Positions 41,649-50,738 of a stretch of 64,000 nt of DNA are shown here, piece by piece. Each line of letters starts with the position of its first letter. The stretch's first letter is position 1. Source of the DNA: DASZTV01 sp035548125. GTDB lineage: Bacteria; Actinomycetota; Actinomycetes; JAFAQI01. The stretch is taken from positions 1 through 64,000 of the forward strand of contig DASZTV010000089.1 of assembly GCA_035548125.1 (NCBI GenBank), written 5' to 3'. The notes beneath the pieces are model-generated. The model had not been told where the DNA came from. It worked only from the letters and a program-made list of their open reading frames with translations, and did not search any database. Made by a program: the position numbers and the translations under genes.

Positions 41649-41688
41649 CCTCTGACCTGCGAAAACGTTCAAAACCGCAGGTCAGAGG
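41649..41688 (-). terminator. perfect 13-bp inverted repeat, possible terminator
   Basis: CCTCTGACCTGCG pairs exactly with CGCAGGTCAGAGG around a 14-base AT-rich loop containing AACGTT. It lies ~120 bases beyond the sulfotransferase stop, so it may end the Lrp-sulfotransferase transcript. No T-run follows, so an operator or recombination site is also possible. Confidence 0.45.
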
Positions 41689-41777
41689 CCTGCATGATGA
41701 CCAGGAATTTTCCTTTGCTGCCGGTCGTCAGGCATCGTTAGCCCGAACGCCTAAGGGCCTCACCCGGCTCTCCTAGC

Positions 41778-41796
41778 CCTCTAGTTTAGGTTGAGG
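41778..41796. repeat. CTC-N9-TTGAG palindromic element
   Basis: CCTCTAGTTTAGGTTGAGG lies just past the sulfotransferase stop. It agrees with the plsC copy over CTCTA-TT-AGGTTGAGGCT. No gene start is close, so its role is unclear. Confidence 0.45.
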
Positions 41797-41809
41797 CTCT
41801 GAAGGCCCT

Positions 41810-42676
41810 TCATGCCTCGGCTTGCAGCCACGCAGGAGCCGGACCCGAGCCCCAGAGGTCCCGCAGCCTGTGCCGGTCCGCGGCCAGCGCGCGACGGAGC
41901 TGGTCGGCCAGCGCGGGCGGGATGTCGAGCTCGGCGGGCACGATCTCGCGCCGGACCGCTCCGACCTCGCTCTCGTTCAGCCGGGCCATCCACTGGGGCA
42001 CCCAGTCCGTGGTTCCGGTGCGCAGCGCAGCGGCCCCGATCAACCGCCACCAGGCCCGCGGCGCGCGCTTGCCCTCGCTGACGTTCGCCGGCACCGGATC
42101 GGCGGGCCGCCAGCTCGGGTCGATCCCGAGGAAGGCAGCGGTGCGCCCCACGAGGTCGTCAGGCGCGTCACGCAGCTGGTCGAGGCTGAGCAGCAGGATG
42201 TGCTCGCGCGGAACCCGGCGCAGCCACTGCTCGAGCTGCAGGGCGTAACAGCTGGTCTGCAGGTAGCGGGGGTCCTCCCGTAGCGCCTGCCCGATCGGCC
42301 GGGTCTCACTCCCCCGGGCCAGCCCGTGCAGGTACGCCGAGCGCATCCGGGCCAATGGCTCCCGGACCAGGTAGATCAGCTTCGGCGCCCCGACCGCGTC
42401 GACGACCCGGTCGACCACTCCGGCGTAGTGCGGGTACATCGAGTACGTGGTCGAGGCCTCCCCCACTGCGCCGGCCTGGTCGGCCCCTGCGAACAGGCTG
42501 CGGTACCAGTCCATCCCCCTGGCGGCCTGGGTGGGATCGGAGAAGTAGTGCGGCTCCTTGGGGTCGCACAGGAACGCCTCCGGATGCTGCTGGAGCAGCC
42601 GGTGCAGCGTGCTGGTGGCCGACTTCTGCGCCCCGATCAGGAAGAACGTCGGGAGCCGGCCCCCGGCGAGGGTCAC
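41810..42676 (-). CDS. sulfotransferase family protein
   Basis: The 288-residue protein has the 5'-PAPS phosphosulfate loop at the N-terminus (FFLIGAQKSATSTLHRLLQQ, residues ~11-30) and the 3'-phosphate site (LIYLVREPLARMRSAYLHG). A C-terminal substrate region follows. It probably sulfates a small molecule or glycan; the acceptor is unknown. The GTG start overlaps the Lrp-family gene by 4 bases, so the two form a coupled pair. Confidence 0.87.
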   Translation of the reverse strand: MTLAGGRLPTFFLIGAQKSATSTLHRLLQQHPEAFLCDPKEPHYFSDPTQAARGMDWYRSLFAGADQAGAVGEASTTYSMYPHYAGVVDRVVDAVGAPKLIYLVREPLARMRSAYLHGLARGSETRPIGQALREDPRYLQTSCYALQLEQWLRRVPREHILLLSLDQLRDAPDDLVGRTAAFLGIDPSWRPADPVPANVSEGKRAPRAWWRLIGAAALRTGTTDWVPQWMARLNESEVGAVRREIVPAELDIPPALADQLRRALAADRHRLRDLWGSGPAPAWLQAEA

Positions 42677-43113
42677 AGGGCCGGCGGGCGGTCTTCGAAA
42701 GGTGTCGACAAAACGACAGATGTCCGTGTCGATACGTTTGCCAGCGCGCGGATCTGCTGCAGCAGCGCCTCGAGCTCGGCAGGCGAGGCGACCCGCACCT
42801 TGAGGATGTAGCTCTCGTCCCCCGCGACGCTGTGACAGGCCTCGACCTCTCGCAGCTGCGCCAGCCGCTCCGGCGCGTCGTCGGGCGCGCTGGGGTCGAT
42901 CGGCTTGATCGAGACGAACGCGGTCACCGGGAGGCCGAGGGCGACCGGGTCGGCGATGGCCCGATAGCCGCGGATCACGCCTCGCTGCTCGAGCCGGCGG
43001 ACCCGCTGATGGACCGCCGAAACCGACAAACCGGTCTCCTTGGACAGATCGGTGAAGCTGCGGCGACCGTCCACGGTCAGCAGCCGCACGATCTTGCGGT
43101 CGACGTCTTCCAT
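42673..43113 (-). CDS. Lrp/AsnC family transcriptional regulator
   Basis: The 146-residue regulator has the N-terminal helix-turn-helix (MEDVDRKIVRLLTVDGRRSF, LSVSAVHQRVRRLEQRGVI) and the C-terminal ligand-sensing RAM domain (VEACHSVAGDESYILKVRVA). The ATG at 43113 gives the family length; a much longer frame upstream is not needed. Lrp/AsnC proteins usually respond to amino acids. It is coupled to the sulfotransferase and divergent from the flavin oxidoreductase. Confidence 0.93.
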   Translation of the reverse strand: MEDVDRKIVRLLTVDGRRSFTDLSKETGLSVSAVHQRVRRLEQRGVIRGYRAIADPVALGLPVTAFVSIKPIDPSAPDDAPERLAQLREVEACHSVAGDESYILKVRVASPAELEALLQQIRALANVSTRTSVVLSTPFEDRPPAL

Positions 43114-43294
43114 GCCCGAGACCCTAGTGCGCCCCGGTCCAGACGGCGCCGGGCTGGTGCAGCGGAGACCAGCCTCACTGCCCACCACCTCCGCGGTACG
43201 CCGAGGTGAGCGAGACAGGTCTCCGCCGACACCACTGATGTCGGTGACCGGTACTCGCGTCTTGAGCGCCGATGCCCAATGACACGATTTGAGC

Positions 43295-44350
43295 GTGCCT
43301 GCCGAGATTTCACTGCCATTGGGCGTTTTGGACTTCGTCGGCATCGAGTACGGCGAGAGCCCTGCTGCCGCGATCGCCGGCGCAGTGGGGATCGCCCAGG
43401 CGGTCGAGCGGGCCGGCTACCGGCGCTACTGGGTCTCCGAGCACCACAACATGCGGAGCCTGGCGTGCAGCGCGCCCGAGATCCTCATCGCGCACGTCGG
43501 CGCGCAAACCGAGCGGATCCGGATCGGAGCCGGCGGGATCATGCTGCCGAACCACTCGTCGCTGAAGGTGGCCGAAACCTTCCGCACGTTGCTCGCGATG
43601 TATCCGGGCCGGATCGACCTGGCACTCGGCCGAGCGCCCGGAACCGACCCGCTCACCGCGCACGTGCTGCGCCGCGGCATGGTCGCCGACCCCGCTGCCG
43701 AGTTCCCGGGCCAGGTCGGCACCCTGCTGGCGTTCCTCGGGGACGGTTTCCCCGAGGACCATCCGTTCCGTGACCTGGTGGCGGCGCCGGTGGTGGACGA
43801 GGCGCCCGAGCTGTTCATCCTCGGTTCGAGCGGCTACGGGACCCGGTTCTCCGCCGTCAACGGGCTGCATACCGTGTTCGCCCATCACATGAGTCCGGAG
43901 CTCGCCGTCGACGAGTTGGTCGGCTACCGCAGGGACTTCGAGCCGCGCAACGCCGGCGATACGCCGTACTCGGTGATGTCCGTACTCTGCTTCGCCAGCG
44001 ACGACGAGGAGGCGATCGCGGAGTTCGAGGCCGGGTGGACTCTCACGATCGACAACATCCGCCGCGGCGTGCGCGAGCCGCTGCGTCCCGAGCAGGTCAA
44101 GGAGTACGCGCGGACCGCGGAGTTCGGTGAGCGTCGCAACGCGGACGGCCGGATGGTGACCGGGTCGCCGAAGCAGGTCGTCGAACGCCTGCTCGAGCTG
44201 AAGCAGGCCGCGCAGGTCGACGAGTTGATGATCGTCACACCTGGCACCGACCGATCGAGGCGAGCGGAGAGCTTCGCCTCTGTGGCAGAGGCCTGGCGCG
44301 CCGCATCCGGCTCCGACGGGGTCAGCGAACCGCCGCGGTCGTCCGGCTGA
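43295..44350 (+). CDS. LLM class flavin-dependent oxidoreductase
   Basis: The 351-residue luciferase-like TIM barrel shows LPLGVLDFVGIEYG, YRRYWVSEHHNMRSLACSAP, IRIGAGGIMLPNHSSLKVAE, GRIDLALGRAPGTD and PELFILGSSGYGTRFS. It probably uses FMN. The substrate is unknown; proteins of this MsnO8 type are widespread. The GTG at 43295 was chosen over a TTG six bases upstream. Its 3' end overlaps the MFS gene on the other strand by 29 bases. Confidence 0.9.
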   Translation: MPAEISLPLGVLDFVGIEYGESPAAAIAGAVGIAQAVERAGYRRYWVSEHHNMRSLACSAPEILIAHVGAQTERIRIGAGGIMLPNHSSLKVAETFRTLLAMYPGRIDLALGRAPGTDPLTAHVLRRGMVADPAAEFPGQVGTLLAFLGDGFPEDHPFRDLVAAPVVDEAPELFILGSSGYGTRFSAVNGLHTVFAHHMSPELAVDELVGYRRDFEPRNAGDTPYSVMSVLCFASDDEEAIAEFEAGWTLTIDNIRRGVREPLRPEQVKEYARTAEFGERRNADGRMVTGSPKQVVERLLELKQAAQVDELMIVTPGTDRSRRAESFASVAEAWRAASGSDGVSEPPRSSG

Positions 44351-45530
44351 GAGCTGCGAGCGCCGCCAGGCTCATCGCCGCAATGACCCCGCCGAAGACC
44401 TCGCCGGTGTCCACCAGGCCGTAGGCGTGGCTGGCGGCTCCGATCGCGACGACCGGGATGGAAATGCCGACGTAGCAGACCGCGAAGAACGTCGAGGAGA
44501 CCTTCGCGCGCTGCTCGGGTGGACTCGCGCCCGTGATCGCGCCCAGCGCGGAACGGAAGCTCAACCCCTGCGCCGCACCGGCGAGTACGCCGCCCGCCAC
44601 CAGCAACCCGAGGGACTTGAGTCCGATCGCGGTGCCGAGCAAGGCACTGCCCGCGACCAGGCCCCCGGTACCGGTGAGCAGAGCCCTGCGGGTCGGCATT
44701 GCGAGCGACGCGGTCTGCCCGCCGGCTGAGGCGGCGAAGACCAGGAAGACCACGGCGCCCGTGACGAGCGGGTCGTGATGCCCGAGCAGGGCGAGCGTTG
44801 CGGCACTCACTGCCGTGAAGAACCCGAGAACCGCGAACCCGGCGAAGCCAGCGGTCCCGGCTTGCACGAAGGTGCCGCGCAGTCCGCTCGGCACGCCGAG
44901 CCGCTGGAACCGAAGCCGGCGATGACCGGCCACCTGGACCGTCTCAGGCGTCCCGAGCAGCACCCCGACGCCGAGCGCGACCAGGCCGAGATGCACCGCG
45001 TACGGCGTGGTCAGCGGCTTCGCGACGTACTTCGCGAGCAAGCCCGCAACCAGCGGTCCCAGTCCAAGACCGCCGATGTTGGCGATGGCGGCGACCAGGC
45101 TCGCCCGCACCTTGTGGTCATCCCCGGCCAGGTCAGCCAGGGTTGCGGTCGCCGTACCCGTGAAGATCCCCGCCGACAATCCTGAGACGAAACGGCCCAC
45201 CAGCAGCAGTGACAGCCCGAGGGCGTGGCCGTCGACCTGCGCGGTGGTCACGAACACGATCGACGACGCTGCTGCGCAGCCGAGCCCGACGAGGAGCGAG
45301 GGGCGCCGCCCGATGCGGTCCGACGCGCTGCCGAAACCCACCAGAGCGGTCAGCACGCCCACCGCGTAGGTCGCGAACACCACGGTGACGGTCAGGGCTC
45401 CGAATCCGAACCTGGTTTCGTAACCCGGGTAGAGCGGCGTCGGAAGCGTCGTGCCGAGCATCGTGATGGTGAACGCGGCGCTGACCAGCACGAAGGCCGC
45501 GCCTCGGCTCGTCCGGCCGGCCTCGCGCAC
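44322..45530 (-). CDS. MFS transporter
   Basis: The 402-residue protein has 12 predicted membrane helices. The MFS signature between helices 2 and 3 reads GFGSASDRIGRRPSLLVGLG, and GRFVSGLSAGIFTGTATATL resembles motif C of drug exporters. The substrate cannot be named. It is divergent from the mscS-like gene with ~74 bases between. Confidence 0.88.
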   Translation of the reverse strand: MREAGRTSRGAAFVLVSAAFTITMLGTTLPTPLYPGYETRFGFGALTVTVVFATYAVGVLTALVGFGSASDRIGRRPSLLVGLGCAAASSIVFVTTAQVDGHALGLSLLLVGRFVSGLSAGIFTGTATATLADLAGDDHKVRASLVAAIANIGGLGLGPLVAGLLAKYVAKPLTTPYAVHLGLVALGVGVLLGTPETVQVAGHRRLRFQRLGVPSGLRGTFVQAGTAGFAGFAVLGFFTAVSAATLALLGHHDPLVTGAVVFLVFAASAGGQTASLAMPTRRALLTGTGGLVAGSALLGTAIGLKSLGLLVAGGVLAGAAQGLSFRSALGAITGASPPEQRAKVSSTFFAVCYVGISIPVVAIGAASHAYGLVDTGEVFGGVIAAMSLAALAALSRTTAAVR

Positions 45531-45604
45531 CTTTCGATGCTGCCACCCGGCCTGCCGCGTAAACCCGATGGGTACGGCGCCGCCATCGGGGGAAGATCCA
45601 TTTG

Positions 45605-46468
45605 GTGCACGGCGTGATCCATTGGCTGCGCGGGGACGGCCTGCTGATTGCCCTGTACATCGTCGGGGCTGAGCTGCTTGCCCGCGCCGTCCGGTGGGGC
45701 GCCGACCGCTTCACCAGGCGGGTCGAGCGTCGTCAGCAGCGAGGCAAGACCGTCGTGCGGTCCGAGACGGCCAAACACAGCCAGGCCGTCGCCCAGGTCG
45801 TGAGCTGGGTCGGGGTCGTGATCATCTATGTGATCGCGATCGTCGGCGTGCTCGACCGGCTGGGCCTGCCCTTGGCGGGGATCGTCGCACCGGCCAGCGT
45901 CATCGGGGTGGCCCTGGGATTCGGCGCGCAGCGGATCGTGCAGGACACGCTCGCGGGATTCTTCATCCTCGCGGAGCGGCAGTACGGCTATGGCGACCTG
46001 ATCCGGATCTCGACCCTCGGCTCGGCTACCGGCGTCACCGGCACCGTCGAGGCGGTCACGCTGCGGATCACCCGGATCCGGTCCTCGAACGGCGAGGTCA
46101 TCATCGTGCCCAACGGCCAGCTCGTGCAGGTCGCGAACCTTTCGCGCGACTGGGCGCGCGCCGTGATCGACGTCCCGGTGCCGGCAGGCGTAGACGTCGC
46201 GAAGGTCAGTGAGTCGCTGCACGAGGTGGGCGTCGAGGCGTACGCCGACGAGCATCTTCGGACCTTGATCATGGAGGAGCCGTCGGTCTCGGGGATCGAG
46301 AGCCTCGACCTCGAGGAGATGACAGTCCGGCTGGCAGCGCGAACCCTGCCGGGCAAGCAGTTCGAGGTGACCCGTGAGCTGCGTCGGCGGGTCGCCATGG
46401 CGATGCACTCGGCGGATGGCTCGATCGACCTCACCGACATCGCGCCGAAGGCCGGAACCAACTCGTGA
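45605..46468 (+). CDS. MscS family mechanosensitive channel
   Basis: The ~287-residue protein has two or three N-terminal membrane helices. The pore helix and beta domain of MscS follow: LAGIVAPASVIGVALGFGAQ, VQDTLAGFFILAERQYGYGD, and GEVIIVPNGQLVQVANLSRD. It likely releases solutes on osmotic downshock. Starts at GTG 45605 or TTG 45602 fit the ggggaag site equally. The stop overlaps the next gene by 4 bases. Confidence 0.9.
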   Translation: MHGVIHWLRGDGLLIALYIVGAELLARAVRWGADRFTRRVERRQQRGKTVVRSETAKHSQAVAQVVSWVGVVIIYVIAIVGVLDRLGLPLAGIVAPASVIGVALGFGAQRIVQDTLAGFFILAERQYGYGDLIRISTLGSATGVTGTVEAVTLRITRIRSSNGEVIIVPNGQLVQVANLSRDWARAVIDVPVPAGVDVAKVSESLHEVGVEAYADEHLRTLIMEEPSVSGIESLDLEEMTVRLAARTLPGKQFEVTRELRRRVAMAMHSADGSIDLTDIAPKAGTNS

Positions 46469-46809
46469 CGCAGCGCCGGCTGCCGCTCATCGGCACCCGA
46501 ATGCGGGTGTCGACGGTGATCCTGATCGTTCTGTTCACCGCCCTGCTTGCCCTCTACGCGGCGTTTCACCCGCCCGCGAACGCGCAGCCCGCTCCCCCGC
46601 AGCCGAGTCCGTCGCCGACGAAAACTCGAGTGGCACCGCTCCCGACGCCAACCCCGACGCGGTCGCACACCGTACGGCCGTCCCCCTCCCCGGACCACTC
46701 CTCGCCGACCGCCGGCCCGTCGGCAACGCCGTCCGCGTCGGCGTCGGTGTCGAACAGTGTGACGCCGTCACCGACCGAGACGCCGACCGAGACGCCGACG
46801 ACGCCGTAG
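46465..46809 (+). CDS. single-pass membrane protein with Pro/Ser/Thr-rich outer domain
   Basis: The 114-residue protein has one membrane helix near the N-terminus (VSTVILIVLFTALLALYAAF). An extracytoplasmic tail of ~75 residues is made almost only of Pro, Ser and Thr with short repeats (PSPSP, TPTET). It is coupled to the mscS-like gene. The tail could span the cell wall. No domain is recognised. Confidence 0.75.
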   Translation: MTQRRLPLIGTRMRVSTVILIVLFTALLALYAAFHPPANAQPAPPQPSPSPTKTRVAPLPTPTPTRSHTVRPSPSPDHSSPTAGPSATPSASASVSNSVTPSPTETPTETPTTP

Positions 46810-46822
46810 CGCCGACCGGGAT

Positions 46823-47965
46823 CTAGCGAAGCAGGGCGCGCCCGATGACGAGGCGCTGGATCTGGTTGGTGCCTTCGAAGATCTGCATGACCTTGGCCTC
46901 GCGCAGGTAGCGCTCGACCGGGTACTCGCTCGTGTAGCCGTACCCGCCGAAGACCTGGACCGCGTCGGTCGTCACCCTCATCGCGGTGTCGGTGGCGAAC
47001 AGCTTCGCCATCGCGGCCTGCGGGGCGTACGGCTCCCCCGCGTCGCGCCGTCGCGCGGCTGACAGGTACGACGCTCTCGCCGCCTCGATTCCGGTAGCCA
47101 TGTCGGCGAGCAGGAAGCTGACGCCCTGGTTGTCGGCGATCGGCCGGCCGAACTGCCGGCGTTCCTTGGCCCACTCGACCGAGGCTTCGAGGGCCGCCTG
47201 GGCGAGGCCGGTAGCGACGGCCGAGATGCCGAGCCGGCCGGCGTCCAGCGCAGACAGCGCGATCCGCATGCCATCGCCTTCAGTGCCTACAAGTCGGTCT
47301 GCGGGCACCCGTACGTCCTCGAGCACGATCTGGGCCGTCGGCGAGGAGCGCAAGCCCATCTTCTTCTCGGGCGGCTGCGGATGCAGCCCGCCGGCATCCG
47401 CCGGCACCAGCAGCGTCGAGACTCCGCCACGGGCATCGTCGGAGGTGCGGCAGAAGACGTTGTAGTAGTCGGCGACGCCGCCGTGCGTCACCCAGGCCTT
47501 GGTGCCGTTGAGGACGTAGTCGTCGCCGTCCCGTCGCGCCCGTGCCTGCAGCGATCCCGCGTCGGAGCCGGAGGTCGCCTCGGACAGCGAGTAGGCGCCG
47601 AGCTGCTCGCCGCCGAGCATGTCGGGCAGGTGCGCGCGCTTCTGCTGCTCCGTCCCGAACGCAGCGACCGGGTAGCAGCTCAGGGTGTGCACGCTGACCG
47701 CGAGCGCCACCGCGGCCCATCCGGAGGCGATCTCCTCGAGCACCTGCAGGTACACCTCGTACGGCATCCCGCCGCCGCCGTACTCCTTCGGGTAGGCGAG
47801 GCCGAGCAGCCCCGACTTGCCGAGCAGCCGCACCACGTCGCCGGGATACTCGCTGCGCTCTTCGTACGCCGCCGCGTGCGGTGCGACCTCGTCGCGAACG
47901 ATCTCCCTGACCAGTGCCAGCAGCTCACGTGCCTCGTCCGTCGGGAGGACGCGGTCGACTGCCAC
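46823..47965 (-). CDS. acyl-CoA dehydrogenase
   Basis: The 380-residue protein matches the family throughout: LGAYSLSEATSGSDAGSLQA with FAD/substrate contacts, KMGLRSSPTAQIVLEDVRVP, and AQAALEASVEWAKERRQFGR. The C-terminal region has VQVFGGYGYTSEYPVERYLR with the catalytic-base position in the RYLREAKVMQIFEGTNQI stretch. It oxidises acyl-CoA with FAD; the chain length is unknown. It lies 1 base from the M24 peptidase gene on the same strand. Confidence 0.94.
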   Translation of the reverse strand: MAVDRVLPTDEARELLALVREIVRDEVAPHAAAYEERSEYPGDVVRLLGKSGLLGLAYPKEYGGGGMPYEVYLQVLEEIASGWAAVALAVSVHTLSCYPVAAFGTEQQKRAHLPDMLGGEQLGAYSLSEATSGSDAGSLQARARRDGDDYVLNGTKAWVTHGGVADYYNVFCRTSDDARGGVSTLLVPADAGGLHPQPPEKKMGLRSSPTAQIVLEDVRVPADRLVGTEGDGMRIALSALDAGRLGISAVATGLAQAALEASVEWAKERRQFGRPIADNQGVSFLLADMATGIEAARASYLSAARRRDAGEPYAPQAAMAKLFATDTAMRVTTDAVQVFGGYGYTSEYPVERYLREAKVMQIFEGTNQIQRLVIGRALLR

Positions 47966-47966
47966 G

Positions 47967-49088
47967 TCAGCCCCCCAGGACCACGAGCTCGCGGTCGATC
48001 GTGTCGAGACGTTCCACTCCGTCCGCCGTCACGACGACGATGTCCTCGATCCGCGCGCCGTGCCGGCCACTGGAGTAGATGCCGGGTTCGATCGAGAAGC
48101 ACATGCCGGGTTCGAGCAGGACATCGCTGCCCTGCACGATCCAGGGTTCCTCGTGCTCCTCGAGTCCGATGCCGTGGCCGGTGCGGTGCATAAACAGCTC
48201 GCCGTAGCCGGCCGCCTCGATGAGGTCACGGGCCGCCGCGTCCACGCTGTGGGCGGTCACCCCGGGACGAACCTGCGCGCAGGAGGCCTGCTGCGCGGCG
48301 AGCAGGACCTGGTAGTACTCCGCGAAGTCCGCCGGGGCGTGCTGCCCCGCGATGTAGGTCCGGGTGCAGTCCGAGCAGTAGCCGTCCGCCATCGTGCCGC
48401 CGATGTCGATCACGACCGGATCGCCCGCCTCGATCACCCGGTCGCTGACGTGGTGGTGCGGACTCGCGCCATTGGGCCCCGAGCCGACGATCACGAAGTT
48501 CACCGATGTGTGTCCCTCGGCAAGAATCGCGTCCGCGATGTCACGAGCCACGGCAGCCTCGGTTCGTCCGGGCCGCAGCCACTCGCCCATCCGCGAGTGC
48601 ACCCGGTCGATCGCTGCGGCGGCGTCGCGCAGCGCGGCGATCTCCTCGGGGAGCTTGCGCAGCCGCAGCGGACGAAGGACGTCACCCGCGAGCCGTATCT
48701 CGGCCTCTGGAAGAACGTCCTCGAAGCGCAACACCTGCTGCGCCCACATCCGGTCGGAGACCCCGATGGACCGCGGGGTGCCCCCGAGGCGCTCGCCGAG
48801 CTGCTGGGCGAGCAGCCGGAAGGCGTCGTCGGTCTCGCCGTGGGTCGCGAGCTCGACGTGCTCGGTGGCGCCGCTCGCCTCAGCGGCCCGTCGCTCCAGG
48901 GCTGGAACGACCAGGAGCGGGTCCCCGGTGGCGGGGACGACCAGACAGGTGAGCCGCTCGAGTGGAAGCGCCTGGTAGCCGACCAGATACCGCAGGTCGG
49001 CACCGGGAGTGACCAGCAGCGCGTCGATGCCCGCCTCCGCCGCTGAGGCGGCGGCTCGAGCCAGGCGATCACGGAACGGTGCCGTCAC
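47967..49088 (-). CDS. pepQ: M24 family metallopeptidase (Xaa-Pro peptidase)
   Basis: The 373-residue protein has an N-terminal creatinase-like domain and the pita-bread catalytic domain. All five metal ligands are present: Asp228, Asp240, His305, Glu334 and Glu348. It resembles Xaa-Pro dipeptidase/PepQ (Rv2089c, annotated pepE). The neighbouring exonuclease and helY fit the Mycobacterium order Rv2089c-Rv2092c. The gene symbol is tentative. Confidence 0.9.
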   Translation of the reverse strand: MTAPFRDRLARAAASAAEAGIDALLVTPGADLRYLVGYQALPLERLTCLVVPATGDPLLVVPALERRAAEASGATEHVELATHGETDDAFRLLAQQLGERLGGTPRSIGVSDRMWAQQVLRFEDVLPEAEIRLAGDVLRPLRLRKLPEEIAALRDAAAAIDRVHSRMGEWLRPGRTEAAVARDIADAILAEGHTSVNFVIVGSGPNGASPHHHVSDRVIEAGDPVVIDIGGTMADGYCSDCTRTYIAGQHAPADFAEYYQVLLAAQQASCAQVRPGVTAHSVDAAARDLIEAAGYGELFMHRTGHGIGLEEHEEPWIVQGSDVLLEPGMCFSIEPGIYSSGRHGARIEDIVVVTADGVERLDTIDRELVVLGG

Positions 49089-49113
49089 GCCGTCAGATTA
49101 CGTCGGCGTGACG

Positions 49114-49791
49114 CTACGAGTCCGATCGCGGGCGATGGACGACCGAGAGAAGATCGACCGCCTCCTTGAACATCGTCGCCTTGATGACCGAGAGGTTCGC
49201 GCTGGTCTTCGACGCCAGCGGGCGAACCAACTCGATGGCGGCGCGGAGCACCTCAGCCTCGGGAACCGCGGCGGTCACGATGCCTGCCGAGAGCGCGTCG
49301 TCCCCGCCGTACCGACGACCCGTCGTCATCGACTCAAGTGCGGTCGCTGGTGACAGCTTCGCGCGAAGCAGGGCGTCCATACCTGGCGGGAACGGCAGGT
49401 TCAGGTCGACCTCGGGAAGGCAGAAGAACCCGCGGTCCACCCGCATCACCCGCCAGTCGTGAGCCATCGCGAGCAGGCCGCCCGCCGCGAAACAATGCCC
49501 TTGGATCGCCGCGACGGTCGGCATCCGCATCGTGAGCACCCGGCTGAACAGCCGCTGGACGGTGTCGACGTACCACTCGGCCTCCTCGGGATGCGACATC
49601 AGCCATTCCAGCGCCAGACCGTTCGACCAGAACTTGCCGTCGGCCGCGGTGACCAGCGCGAGCGGACCTTCGATCGCGTCGAGCTCGTCGAGGAGGGCAT
49701 GCATGGCGTTCAGCCAGTCCGGGGTGAAGCGGTTCTCGTCGTCACCGAGGTTGAGGATCGCGACCTCACCGTCGCGGGAAAGGGTTGGCAC
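49114..49791 (-). CDS. enoyl-CoA hydratase/isomerase family protein
   Basis: The 225-residue crotonase-fold protein has an oxyanion hole region KFWSNGLALEWL and AIQGHCFAAGGLLAMAHDWR, and LPEVDLNLPFPPGM carries the acidic residue used by isomerases. It is short for the family and looks most like Delta3-Delta2-enoyl-CoA isomerases. It sits next to the M24 peptidase and acyl-CoA dehydrogenase genes on the same strand. Confidence 0.87.
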   Translation of the reverse strand: MPTLSRDGEVAILNLGDDENRFTPDWLNAMHALLDELDAIEGPLALVTAADGKFWSNGLALEWLMSHPEEAEWYVDTVQRLFSRVLTMRMPTVAAIQGHCFAAGGLLAMAHDWRVMRVDRGFFCLPEVDLNLPFPPGMDALLRAKLSPATALESMTTGRRYGGDDALSAGIVTAAVPEAEVLRAAIELVRPLASKTSANLSVIKATMFKEAVDLLSVVHRPRSDS

Positions 49792-49808
49792 CTCGTTAGT
49801 GTCTCGAC

Positions 49809-50738
49809 ATGTCCTCCCGTGATGGTGACCGGCTCCTCCTTCTCGATTCCGCCTCGATGTACTTCCGGGCGTTCTACGGGGTCCCGGACTCGATGGTGTC
49901 GCCGGACGGCCAGCCGGTGAATGCGGTACGCGGGTTGCTGGACTACATCGCGCGCCTGGTCACCGACCGCCGGCCCACGCACCTCGTCGCCGCGATGGAT
50001 GCCGACTGGCGACCGCAGTGGCGCGTGGCCGCGATCCCCTCCTACAAGGCCCATCGGGTGGCCGATGAGGCGACCAACGCCGAAGAGGTTCCCGACACGC
50101 TCTCGCCGCAGGTGCCGATCATCGAAGACGTCCTTGACGCGCTTGGCCTCTGCCGGATCGGTGTCCCGGGGTACGAGGCCGATGACGTGATCGGGACGCT
50201 CGCGACGACGTCGACGATGCCCGTCGAGATCGTCACGGGCGATCGTGACCTGTTCCAGCTCGTGGAGGACGCACGTCAGGTGTCGGTGCTCTACATCGTG
50301 AAGGGTGTCGGCAACGCCGAGGTCATCGACGAGGCAGAGATCACCCGCCGCTACAACATCCCGGGGCGTGCCTACGCCGACTTCGCCACAATGCGAGGTG
50401 ATCCGTCGGATGGCCTACCGGGGGTGCCCGGCGTGGGCGAGAAGACGGCCGCCGCGCTGCTGAACCAGTTCGGCAGCCTCGACGGCATCCTCGCGGCGGC
50501 CCAGATCTCAGACGACGGATTCCCCCGCGGTTGCCACGCGAAGATCCTCGCCGCGGCCGGCTACATCGAGCCGGCACGGAAGGTGGTCGCGGTCGCCCGC
50601 GACGTTCCGGTTGGCACCATCGACCCCCGACTGCCAAGCGCGCCCAGGGATGGCGCGGCACTCGAGTCACTCAGCGACCGGTGGGGTCTGCACAGCTCGG
50701 TCGAGCGCGTGCTCGAGGCGTTGTCAGTCCACCGGTGA
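49809..50738 (+). CDS. 5'-3' exonuclease (PolA N-terminal-like)
   Basis: The 309-residue flap/5' nuclease homologue has LLLLDSASMYFRAFYG, AAMDADWRPQWR, the acidic cluster GYEADDVIGTLA, TGDRDLFQLVED and a helix-hairpin-helix GLPGVPGVGEKTAAALL. The metal-binding acidic residues appear intact. It corresponds to the stand-alone exonuclease Rv2090. Its last 15 bases overlap the helY end on the opposite strand. Confidence 0.93.
   Translation: MSSRDGDRLLLLDSASMYFRAFYGVPDSMVSPDGQPVNAVRGLLDYIARLVTDRRPTHLVAAMDADWRPQWRVAAIPSYKAHRVADEATNAEEVPDTLSPQVPIIEDVLDALGLCRIGVPGYEADDVIGTLATTSTMPVEIVTGDRDLFQLVEDARQVSVLYIVKGVGNAEVIDEAEITRRYNIPGRAYADFATMRGDPSDGLPGVPGVGEKTAAALLNQFGSLDGILAAAQISDDGFPRGCHAKILAAAGYIEPARKVVAVARDVPVGTIDPRLPSAPRDGAALESLSDRWGLHSSVERVLEALSVHR

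Larger units (their letters stand above)
41310..41809. other. 500-base stretch without a recognised gene
   Basis: Several open frames cross this region but none has a convincing start, codon pattern or family match. It contains a 13-bp inverted repeat (41649-41688) and a CTC-N9-TTGAG palindrome (41778-41796). The part after ~41640 is clearly less GC-rich than the surroundings. Confidence 0.6.

Noticed and set aside
41353..41655. 100-residue + strand frame in the gap before the sulfotransferase gene
   Set aside because: No ribosome-binding site, atypical composition and no recognisable family. A C-terminal hydrophobic run alone is not enough.
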